A program made the position numbers and the translations under genes. From contig CAZJUQ010000027.1 in the NCBI GenBank assembly GCA_964549335.1, positions 1 through 64,000 on the forward strand: DNA of 64,000 nt. The letters run 5' to 3'. Below are positions 43,119 through 50,948 of this stretch, in pieces (the first letter of the stretch is position 1; each line of letters starts with the position of its first letter). This DNA comes from Sulfidibacterium sp964549335. GTDB taxonomy: Bacteria; Bacteroidota; Bacteroidia; Bacteroidales; F082. The notes under the pieces are model-generated. The model was not told the origin of the DNA, did no database searches, and saw only the letters and a program-made list of their open reading frames with translations.

Positions 43119-43655
43119 ATGAATAAAATTAAAATTCACGACAAATATTTTAAACCTTTTATAGGCAAAGATAAAATTGAGAAAGCAATACAAAAAATTG
43201 CAGATGATATAAATAGAGATTACAGGGGGAAAATCCCGCTTTTTTTGGTAATACTCAATGGTTCGTTTATGGTTGCGGCAGACCTGTTAAAAAAGATAAC
43301 ACTTGATTGTGAAGTTTCGTTTGTTAAATTGGCATCCTATTCCGGTACAAAATCGACCGAAACGGTGCGCGAACTCATAGGTTTTGATGAAAACGTGAAA
43401 GGGAGGGACATAATTATTATTGAAGACATTATCGATTCGGGGCTTACCATGGAGAGGGTATTGCACCAGTTGAAAAATATGGGGGCTAAAGATGTGAAAA
43501 TATCAACTTTGCTTTTCAAACCCGCTGCTTTTAAAAAAGATTATGATATCGATTATATTGGAATGGAAATTCCCAACGATTTTATTGTTGGTTACGGCCT
43601 TGATTATAACGGAAGAGCAAGAAATTTACCTGATATATATAAAATAACAGACTAA
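43119..43655 (+). CDS. hpt: Hypoxanthine phosphoribosyltransferase
   Basis: 178 residues, the normal length. The PRPP-binding loop is DIIIIEDIIDSGLTMERV (about 90-107), with the paired acidic residues of type I phosphoribosyltransferases. LFLVILNGSFMVAADL and DIDYIGMEIPNDFIVGYGLDYN are also family signatures. The enzyme salvages hypoxanthine (and often guanine) to IMP or GMP. It begins the hpt-adk operon; the adenylate kinase gene starts 16 bp after its stop, a pairing that fits purine salvage and nucleotide balance. Confidence 0.95.
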   Translation: MNKIKIHDKYFKPFIGKDKIEKAIQKIADDINRDYRGKIPLFLVILNGSFMVAADLLKKITLDCEVSFVKLASYSGTKSTETVRELIGFDENVKGRDIIIIEDIIDSGLTMERVLHQLKNMGAKDVKISTLLFKPAAFKKDYDIDYIGMEIPNDFIVGYGLDYNGRARNLPDIYKITD

Positions 43656-43671
43656 CCAAAAAGATACAATT

Positions 43672-44841
43672 ATGTTAAACATTGCACTGTTCGGACCACC
43701 CGGAGCGGGTAAAGGAACACAATCGAAAAAATTATTGGAGAAATATAATCTGACTTACATTTCAACCGGCGATATGCTGCGTTCCGAAATTGCCGAAGGT
43801 ACGGCACTTGGCAACAAAGCAAAATCGATTATCGAATCGGGAGGTTTGGTTGACGATGAACTCATTGTTCAACTTATTGAAAAGAAGATAAAAACGAATC
43901 CTAAATCGAACGGCATACTTTTCGACGGCTTTCCCCGGACCGTGGTTCAGGCTTACATCCTCGAAGGGCTGTTGCTTAAACTTAACACTTCGCTTAATGC
44001 AATGATTAGTTTGGAAGTGCCCGAAGAGGAATTGATAAACAGGCTTTTGTTACGTGCCAAAACTTCGGGAAGAAGTGATGATACTTTGGAGGTTATAAAA
44101 GTAAGACTAAAAGAGTACGAAGAGAAGACAAAGCCCGTGGCGAAATTTTATGCCGAAAAAAATAAATATTTCCCGTTAAAAGGGGTTGGCAAAATCGACG
44201 ACATTTTTAATAACATTGTCAATGTCATCGAAATGGTAAAAGAACCGATAAAAACAAATATTGTTCTTCTTGGTAAACCGGGTTCGGGAAAAGGAACGCA
44301 AGGTAATCTTTTGGCAAAAGAGTTCGGCTTGGTATATATATCAACGGGAAAACTTTTGCGTCAAGAAATCGCAGAAGGTACCGAAATAGGGAAAATTGCC
44401 AAACCCTATATGGATAAAGGGGAAATAGTTCCCGACGAAATCCCCATACAATTGATTGAACGTAAAATAAAAGAGAATCCGCAAGCCAAAGGTTTTGTTT
44501 TTAAGGGGTTTCCCAGGACAATCGTCCAGGCTTATATTCTTGACGGATTACTCGAAAGGGAAAATATGTCAATATCGGCATTGATAGAGATGAAAATATC
44601 AACATTGGAAGCGGTAAAACGCCTTTCGGAAAGGGCAAAAACAGAGAAAGCGCGACCGTATGATGCCAGTACCGAACTTATTGTTAACCGGCTGGAACAA
44701 TACAAAACAAAAACACTTCCCGTAATCGATTATTATAAAAATTTAGGTAAATACACATCCGTACGAGCCGAAGGTCCCGAAAGGGAAGTGTTTAAAGCAC
44801 TTGAACACGAGTTGTCAAACATTATGGAGTATAACTATTAA
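43672..44841 (+). CDS. adk: Adenylate kinase, tandem two-domain form
   Basis: 389 residues, about twice the usual length, made of two adenylate kinase domains. Domain 1 (1-190) is canonical and short-lid: P-loop GPPGAGKGTQ (8-17), STGD with Asp34, DGFPRT with Asp85, and lid GRSDD. Domain 2 (195-389) keeps the P-loop GKPGSGKGTQ (201-210) and the FPRT arginine, but STGD is STGK (Lys227) and DGFPRT is KGFPRT (Lys278), and the lid is ARPYD. Both acidic residues linked to Mg-ATP handling are thus lysine. Domain 2 is probably inactive or regulatory, while domain 1 should interconvert AMP, ATP and ADP. A strong terminator follows. Confidence 0.9.
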   Translation: MLNIALFGPPGAGKGTQSKKLLEKYNLTYISTGDMLRSEIAEGTALGNKAKSIIESGGLVDDELIVQLIEKKIKTNPKSNGILFDGFPRTVVQAYILEGLLLKLNTSLNAMISLEVPEEELINRLLLRAKTSGRSDDTLEVIKVRLKEYEEKTKPVAKFYAEKNKYFPLKGVGKIDDIFNNIVNVIEMVKEPIKTNIVLLGKPGSGKGTQGNLLAKEFGLVYISTGKLLRQEIAEGTEIGKIAKPYMDKGEIVPDEIPIQLIERKIKENPQAKGFVFKGFPRTIVQAYILDGLLERENMSISALIEMKISTLEAVKRLSERAKTEKARPYDASTELIVNRLEQYKTKTLPVIDYYKNLGKYTSVRAEGPEREVFKALEHELSNIMEYNY

Positions 44842-44860
44842 TAATACCGTTTAAAAACAA

Positions 44861-44896
44861 AAAAAAGGCTGTCAGCATTTGCTGACAGCCTTTTTT
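44861..44896. terminator. Bidirectional terminator after adk
   Basis: GGCTGTCAGC (44867-44876) pairs perfectly over 10 bp with GCTGACAGCC (44881-44890), loop ATTT, with an A-run before and T6 after. It serves adk on the plus strand and the converging T9SS protein gene on the minus strand. Confidence 0.9.
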
Positions 44897-44916
44897 AATG
44901 TTGAACCTTAAAATGG

Positions 44917-46920
44917 TTATTTGACAATCATTTTGCGGGTAACTTTTTGGTCGCCGATATTAACGGTGTAGAAATATACACCTGTTGGCAAATTGTCGCT
45001 GCTGATTGTTAAATTATGAGAACCTGCAGTAAGATACCCGTAATTTTTAACGGAAACTTGCTGACCCGTTAACGTATAAACTCCAAGACTAACGTTGTCA
45101 CCCTTTGTTAACGAAACATTAACATATGTTGTTCCATTGAAGGGGTTGGGGAAGTTTTGCGATACGGAAGCATTATTAATCGAAGTTTTATGGTTGTTTA
45201 CACCTTGAACCGTAAAGTCGGCATCGGTGAAAGCGAAGTCTTGAATGTATTCGAACTGAACGGGTTGAACGGGATCGTTGGGATCCATATTTTCATATAC
45301 AAACGGAATATTGTATGTGCCGTTGTTATCGAAGCAATATTTGGGAGCGGCGTAAAAATAGGCTTGCCACATTCCGGCCGAGAACAAGGTAACGTTTGTA
45401 GGTGCGTCGTTACCCGAACCGTCATTTGTTTTCATGTAAGTAGCCGGATCGAAACCGCGGCAGAAAATGTTAGGTTGATTGTTTTCGTCGGCATCTTCGA
45501 TGTCGGTATCCAACCATGAAATAAATATTTTGCTGTGATCGGGAGAGGTTGTAATCTGGATACGGTTGTCTTCGGTTAAATCGCCGAAAGTTCCGCGGAA
45601 GTTTTGGGGACGTCCCATCTCTTCTGCATACCATGTAGTACCTCCGTCGTTGGTAAAGAGGTCTATAACACCAAGATAACCTTTTGCGGTAACGATGCTG
45701 TATTCATTTGTACCTGTGGGTCCAATAACAACAGCAATATGCAGATTTCCATTGTTATCAACGGCGCAGTTAAAATCGAAAGCTGTGGTGTAGTTAATAT
45801 CTTCGCGTGCGGGTACCGGAGGCTCAAAAAGTCCTTCTATCAACTCGTCTGTCAAGTGGTGATATACAATACCGCCAATACCGTTAGGTCCGTCGAGTTG
45901 GATGAAATATGGACCGTCCCAAGTGTCACCGCCGTCGGTTGATTTCCAATAGATAGGATAAAGACCTTTAAGTCCGCCGGGTTGTTCTGCCGATCCGTCA
46001 TCACCTAGAATAACGATGTATCCTGTTTGACCGTCTTGGCTGAAAGCTACTTGTGTAAAAACAGGACGTCCAATACCTTCTACCTGGGGAGCATCCAGCA
46101 GGTCTTGATTATAAACAAAATCGTTGGCGGCATCGTCCCAGTGAGATGTATTTAATATCAGATTACCTTGGTATGCCAAGGTACCCGATGTCCAGTCTTG
46201 ATTTACGTCAACGGCAATTGAAAAGTCGTGAGTAAGTTCGTAAGCATCAGGGATGTATTGGTAATAATCGTCGTGCGAAGCGAGGAGGTGTTTTGTGTGG
46301 TACGAGGTATCGCCTATGCTGGCTACACCGTATCCGTATCCACCCCAGCCCGAGCCGTTAGTTCCGTCGAGAACGGGGGCAAAGAATACCACATAAGCAT
46401 TTGAAGGATCGGTATTTCCTTCGGGGTTGTAAATTCCGTGGTTAGGATAACGAGCTGCATCGGTATAATAAGTTCCGCCGCTGTTGTTTGTTGCACGGTA
46501 GCATTCAACCATATTGGTGAAGTTTTGACCGCCGTCGGTGGAAATGTCATATCCGAGGTCTCCCGAATATCCACCCGGATCGAGAGCACCGCCCATACGG
46601 TGAAAGTTGGTTACAGTGTTTAAAACGGGATCAACCCATACAAGTGATTTTTGTCCTCCGCTGTATCCGTATCCGTAAGCGTTGGCAGCAGTACCTATGT
46701 CGATAATGGTAACAATGTTAACATTACGGTCTGCAGGCGGAGTAACAGGTTTCTTTTGGATGTTGGATTTAACAACCGCTTCGGATTTAACCGGTTCAAT
46801 TCCGATTGCAGGAGCTTCAATCCTTTGTTGCGTTTTGATACCTTTTTTGAAACGATATGCCTGTGCATATGTTGCAAAGCCGATACCTAAGGCTAATGCT
46901 AAAAGTACAATTTTTTTCAT
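44917..46920 (-). CDS. T9SS-sorted beta-propeller (sialidase-like fold) protein
   Basis: 667 residues. Signal peptide ends near residue 20 (TYAQ). The central part carries BNR/Asp-box-like units typical of sialidase-type propellers (YWKSTDGGDTWDGPYF; LFTNDGGTTWYAEEM; DISTDGGQNF). No sialidase catalytic Arg triad can be asserted, so this is a fold assignment only. The last 85 residues form a T9SS type A sorting domain (SQNFPNPFNGTTYVNVSL ... GVYFYTV ... VTRKMIVK), predicting transport through T9SS and attachment to the cell surface or release. TATATTTG (46989-46982) is a candidate -7 box. Function unknown. Confidence 0.85.
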   Translation of the reverse strand: MKKIVLLALALGIGFATYAQAYRFKKGIKTQQRIEAPAIGIEPVKSEAVVKSNIQKKPVTPPADRNVNIVTIIDIGTAANAYGYGYSGGQKSLVWVDPVLNTVTNFHRMGGALDPGGYSGDLGYDISTDGGQNFTNMVECYRATNNSGGTYYTDAARYPNHGIYNPEGNTDPSNAYVVFFAPVLDGTNGSGWGGYGYGVASIGDTSYHTKHLLASHDDYYQYIPDAYELTHDFSIAVDVNQDWTSGTLAYQGNLILNTSHWDDAANDFVYNQDLLDAPQVEGIGRPVFTQVAFSQDGQTGYIVILGDDGSAEQPGGLKGLYPIYWKSTDGGDTWDGPYFIQLDGPNGIGGIVYHHLTDELIEGLFEPPVPAREDINYTTAFDFNCAVDNNGNLHIAVVIGPTGTNEYSIVTAKGYLGVIDLFTNDGGTTWYAEEMGRPQNFRGTFGDLTEDNRIQITTSPDHSKIFISWLDTDIEDADENNQPNIFCRGFDPATYMKTNDGSGNDAPTNVTLFSAGMWQAYFYAAPKYCFDNNGTYNIPFVYENMDPNDPVQPVQFEYIQDFAFTDADFTVQGVNNHKTSINNASVSQNFPNPFNGTTYVNVSLTKGDNVSLGVYTLTGQQVSVKNYGYLTAGSHNLTISSDNLPTGVYFYTVNIGDQKVTRKMIVK

Positions 46921-46981
46921 GATTTAAAAAATTAATTAAACAAATAAGTTACTTATATTCACTTCTAAATTTTATATTTGA

Positions 46982-46989
46982 CAAATATA
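46982..46989 (-). promoter_or_regulatory. Candidate -7 box for the T9SS propeller gene
   Basis: CAAATATA reads TATATTTG on the minus strand, 62 bp upstream of the start codon at 46920. No -33 match at 19 bp. Confidence 0.35.
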
Positions 46990-47138
46990 CAACTAATATT
47001 CGTTAATAATCCTGTGCTTAAAATAAATTAACTAAATTATCACTCATGTTAATTACCTATCCCAAGCTTTATCTATGACCATAATAGACAAGTATTGGTT
47101 GCCAGCAAATGGGAAAATTAACGTTTTTTTAGGTTAAA

Positions 47139-47924
47139 TCAGTTGACAAATCCCGTAAACATTCCTTTAATGTCGTATATGCCAAACATTTGTATTGATG
47201 TTAATATTACAACAATTACAATAACCCATTTGACGAAAACCACCCCTTTTTTTACCGCCATATGCGAAGCTATAAGAGCGCCTATAACACTTCCTGTTGC
47301 CAGTACCAGTCCGTAGTCCCATCTTATTTGATTGTTAAAGAGAAAAACCGCTATTGTAAAAGGGGCATAGGCAAGGATAATCAATACTTTAACGGCATTT
47401 GCTTTTACCAAATCGAAACCTGCTCCGAGGACTATTGCGGTAAGCCAAAAATATCCTACTCCCATATGTATAAACCCTCCGTAGATACCTATTACGAAAA
47501 AGGTGATATAGATTTTCCAGGTGTAAGGTTTTTCTCTTACTTCCGCTTTACCGTAAATGTATTTTGAGGGTTTAAACAGCACCACGAACATCATTACAAG
47601 CATAATTACACCGATGGCAACTTCAAAAGTATGTTCGTCGATATCCACGGCTATCAATGCGCCCGTAACGGAACCCGCAATTGCCGGGAGTGACAGCAGA
47701 AGCGCTTTTTTCCATTCCAAGACCTTTTGGTATTTGAAACTGCTTGTGGCGGCTATGTTTTGAATGGCGATTGCAACACGGTTGGTGCCGTTTGCCACCG
47801 GTGCCGGTAATCCGAAAAACATTAACAACGATAATGATATTATACTTCCGCCCCCCGCCAAAGTGTTTATAAATCCTACAACAATTCCTGCCGCAATAAG
47901 GCTTGATATTTCCGTAATATTCAT
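47139..47924 (-). CDS. TauE/SafE-family sulfite/anion exporter
   Basis: 261 residues, the common length for TauE/SafE transporters, with about seven or eight membrane segments. The N-terminal GIVVGFINTLAGGGSIISL glycine-rich motif is diagnostic; a second repeat unit begins near IYGGFIHMGVGYFW. Members export sulfite, sulfoacetate or related organosulfur anions, but assignments in detail vary. It begins 7 bp after the stop of the hybrid kinase gene, so it is the third gene of the FIST-kinase operon. That suggests the sensed ligand and the transported solute are related (inference). Confidence 0.85.
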   Translation of the reverse strand: MNITEISSLIAAGIVVGFINTLAGGGSIISLSLLMFFGLPAPVANGTNRVAIAIQNIAATSSFKYQKVLEWKKALLLSLPAIAGSVTGALIAVDIDEHTFEVAIGVIMLVMMFVVLFKPSKYIYGKAEVREKPYTWKIYITFFVIGIYGGFIHMGVGYFWLTAIVLGAGFDLVKANAVKVLIILAYAPFTIAVFLFNNQIRWDYGLVLATGSVIGALIASHMAVKKGVVFVKWVIVIVVILTSIQMFGIYDIKGMFTGFVN

Positions 47925-47931
47925 CCGTTTA

Positions 47932-49704
47932 TCACTCTTGAATAATCAATTTGTGGAGAACGTGAAACAAATCGGAAGGCTTGAAGGGTTTGGCAATAAA
48001 GCCGTCCATCCCCGATTGCATACATTTTTCCATATCGCTTGGCAAAGCATTGGCGGTAAGGGCTACAATAAACGCATGTCTTTCATCTTCCAGTTTTTCA
48101 ATCTCACGTATTTTTCTTGTGGCTTCCAAACCGTCCATTACAGGCATTTGAATATCCATCAATATCAAATCGAAATTATTGTTTTTGTATAAATTTACGG
48201 CTTCAAGTCCGTTGTTGGCAACTGTAACTTTGCACCCTGTTTTTACGAGAGTGAATTTTGTTATTTTTTGGTTAATCAGATTGTCTTCCACCAATAATAT
48301 TCTGAAATCTTTCAGTATCTCTTTTATTTTTTGTTCTTCCGTATCGTTAATGCTCTTTTGTGTTCTGTCAATTTCTATTCCCAGTTGGGCTGTAAACCAG
48401 AACAGGGAACCTTTTCCCGGTTTGCTGCTAAAACCTATCTCTCCGCCCATCATCTCAACAAGCTTTTTTGAAATTACCAATCCGAGTCCCGTACCTTTGT
48501 ACTGTTTTGTAGATGACGAGTCAATTTGCGAAAAGCTGTTGAAAAGCCGTTTTCCGTCTTCTTCATTAATACCTATTCCGGTATCTTCTACCGAGAATTT
48601 TATTATACAGTTTTCTTTTTGCCGGTTTTCCATACAGTTTACGGCAATTTTTACATATCCGTTGTTTGTAAATTTGAGAGCATTGTCGGTAAGGTTTTTC
48701 AAAATCTCTTCCAGCCTTTTTTTGTCACCAATAACTTTATCTTGTATGTTTTTGTTATAATTCAGTTCGAAGGATAAATTTTTTGCTTTGGCCTTTTCCT
48801 CTATTTTTTTTCCGAAATCATTTAAAAAGCCGTGAAGGCTGAATTTTTCGTTTTTCAAAGTTACCTTACCCGACTCGAGAGCCGAATACTCAAAAATGTC
48901 GTTAATAAGATTAACAAGATCGTCGCCCGAACTTAACAAAATGTCTATATACTCTTTTTGTTCTTTGTCTATTTTTGATTTTTTCAATATTTCGGCCATT
49001 CCGATAATGGCATTCAAAGGAGTACGTATTTCGTGGCTCATGTTTGTCAGGAATTCCGTTTTTACACGGGCACCCTCCTCTGCCAGCTCTTTTGCGCGTT
49101 TTAACTCTTGTTGATAGTTTTTTTGACTTGTAATATCCCACGAAATACCTATAAGACCTATTATGGAGCCTTTGGAATCGACAACCGGGGCAAGGTTTGT
49201 GTTAACCCATAAATATTTTTCCCCTTTAATCAACAGCTCTTCTATGTTGTAAAACGATTTTCCGTTTTCTATTACCTCTTTCTCTTTTAATATATAATCC
49301 GACGATTCCTTGTATTCGGGAAAGACTTCCATTAGTTTTTTGCCGATAACTTCGGCGGGGGATATTTGTGCAAAATCGGTAAATGCTTTATTTACCAATT
49401 GGTATCGGTATTCTTTATCTTTGAAAAATACAAATGCGGGAATTGTATTAAGAAGGATGTTAAGCTCTTCGGCCCGTTTTTCGAGTTCCTGAAGGGCCTT
49501 TTTCAGATCGGTGGATGTTTTGTTAAGAAGCGAATTTAGAACATTTTTGTCTTTAATAAAACGTTCTATTTTGAAATTTTGTATTTCCGACTCCATTTTC
49601 AGTTTTTCCAGTTCGGATATCAAGTCCAATTTGAAACTTTCAAGGTTTGTATCTTTATCGAGATTTTCTACCTGATTGATAATGGAATCGATAATTTTAT
49701 TCAT
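47932..49704 (-). CDS. Cytoplasmic PAS hybrid histidine kinase / response regulator
   Basis: 590 residues with no membrane segment. Coiled N-terminus (about 1-80); PAS domain (about 83-195, AFVFFKDKEYRYQLVNKAF); dimerisation/phosphoacceptor helix with His224 in NMSHEIRTPLNAI; ATPase domain with an N-box LTDNALKFTNNG and a VEDTGIGI motif; and a C-terminal receiver domain with VEDN and phosphoacceptor Asp517 in LMDIQMPVMDG. It should autophosphorylate on His and pass phosphate to its own receiver. It lies 14 bp behind a FIST-domain gene that probably gives it its signal, and 7 bp ahead of TauE. No DNA-binding output is encoded nearby. Confidence 0.93.
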   Translation of the reverse strand: MNKIIDSIINQVENLDKDTNLESFKLDLISELEKLKMESEIQNFKIERFIKDKNVLNSLLNKTSTDLKKALQELEKRAEELNILLNTIPAFVFFKDKEYRYQLVNKAFTDFAQISPAEVIGKKLMEVFPEYKESSDYILKEKEVIENGKSFYNIEELLIKGEKYLWVNTNLAPVVDSKGSIIGLIGISWDITSQKNYQQELKRAKELAEEGARVKTEFLTNMSHEIRTPLNAIIGMAEILKKSKIDKEQKEYIDILLSSGDDLVNLINDIFEYSALESGKVTLKNEKFSLHGFLNDFGKKIEEKAKAKNLSFELNYNKNIQDKVIGDKKRLEEILKNLTDNALKFTNNGYVKIAVNCMENRQKENCIIKFSVEDTGIGINEEDGKRLFNSFSQIDSSSTKQYKGTGLGLVISKKLVEMMGGEIGFSSKPGKGSLFWFTAQLGIEIDRTQKSINDTEEQKIKEILKDFRILLVEDNLINQKITKFTLVKTGCKVTVANNGLEAVNLYKNNNFDLILMDIQMPVMDGLEATRKIREIEKLEDERHAFIVALTANALPSDMEKCMQSGMDGFIAKPFKPSDLFHVLHKLIIQE

Positions 49705-49718
49705 ATCAGAAATAAAGT

Positions 49719-50855
49719 TTAATCAATACTTATAGCGGCAAGGGTAAAGGTTTGGTTATAAAAGTCACAAACATTATTAATATTGTTGCCTATTTCGCCA
49801 TAAGTAAAATAACCTATAACAGGGCAGTTCCATTTTATTGAAGCAAGTTTTATTTCGGATGAGATAAGTGGTCCGAGAGCCATATGACGTGCCACGCAAG
49901 AAAACAATATCAATAAATCGACCTGTGGGTTTTGTTCATGAAAATCTATTATTTTCTGACGTGTGGTTTCCATAATTTCGAAGCCCGGCGATGTTGAAAA
50001 CGAGATGGTACTGCCCTGGGGAACGCTGCCTGCAAATATTAACGTTTTATTTTCTTTATCCACGTTAAGTACGGCTCTGAGCGGCCCCTCTTCCATTCCC
50101 TCTTTTTTAAGCATCAAGGGGTATTCGAGACCTATTGAGGGCAAGTCGTCTTCACTTACATTCAAATAGTTTTTATAGACTTCGAGAGCCGGCTGATTAT
50201 CTATTTCGTAAACAATATTACCTTCGGAACGTGTAACTTTAAGTTCGGCACCCAACCCTATCCATCCGCTTGTTGCCAAACCGTTCATTTTAACATGTCT
50301 TTTGTCGAATGCAAGAACCACGGCTCCGTTTTCAGAGATTTTATTTTCCGTGAATACAAAAGTTCTTTCGAATTTGGCATCGTCGCCCGCAAGCCCGCCG
50401 TACATTGTTACGTTTTCTCCTGCAATCTCCTTAATACCTTCCACAAACATCTGTCCGTCCAAAGTTAAACCGCTGCCTCCCACCAAAATTGATGCCTCAC
50501 GGAAATAGGTGTTAACCTCTTTCCCTACTCTTTTGCCGAAATCAAAAGAATCTTCCTCGCGGTTCAACAGGTCGAGTTTGTAATAATTTTTGTCAATATC
50601 GGTAATAATAAATACGGCTCCTCCTTCCGAAATAATGTCTTTTTCTTTGTTGAAAAGTATTTCGCCGCTCGTACTGCTGCCGAACAAATTGATATTTTGC
50701 CTTTCGAACAGGTGCATAACATCGGTAATCGGAAATTTAACCGATATAAAACATATGGCAAGCGTAGGTTCAAAAGTTATGGTTTTCAGTGCTTTGTCGA
50801 GCTCTTTTTCAACTTCGGCAAACACGCTGCAGCTAAATGTATGGTATGAAATCAT
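49719..50855 (-). CDS. FIST-domain sensor protein
   Basis: 378 residues, complete FIST N and C domains. Diagnostic sections are NLFGSSTSGEILFNKE (about 55-70), TMYGGLAGDDAKFERTFVF and the C-terminal LLILFSCVARHMAL followed by PVIGYFTYGEIG. FIST domains are thought to bind small ligands such as amino acids and to work with signalling proteins. Here it is the first gene of a three-gene operon with a PAS hybrid kinase and a TauE exporter. It has no membrane segment, so it should act in the cytoplasm. Confidence 0.9.
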   Translation of the reverse strand: MISYHTFSCSVFAEVEKELDKALKTITFEPTLAICFISVKFPITDVMHLFERQNINLFGSSTSGEILFNKEKDIISEGGAVFIITDIDKNYYKLDLLNREEDSFDFGKRVGKEVNTYFREASILVGGSGLTLDGQMFVEGIKEIAGENVTMYGGLAGDDAKFERTFVFTENKISENGAVVLAFDKRHVKMNGLATSGWIGLGAELKVTRSEGNIVYEIDNQPALEVYKNYLNVSEDDLPSIGLEYPLMLKKEGMEEGPLRAVLNVDKENKTLIFAGSVPQGSTISFSTSPGFEIMETTRQKIIDFHEQNPQVDLLILFSCVARHMALGPLISSEIKLASIKWNCPVIGYFTYGEIGNNINNVCDFYNQTFTLAAISID

Positions 50856-50877
50856 ATACTATTCTTAATATTGACCA

Positions 50878-50906
50878 CAAATATATAAAATCTTTTTTTC
50901 TGCAAT
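50878..50906 (-). promoter_or_regulatory. Promoter of the FIST-kinase-TauE operon
   Basis: TATATTTG (50885-50878) with ATTG (50906-50903) 17 bp upstream on the minus strand. The -7 match is perfect and the spacing slightly short. The FIST start codon is 22 bp downstream. Confidence 0.5.
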
Positions 50907-50948
50907 TAAGTATTCTTGTATTTAATTATTAAACGGTAAGGACTCTGT

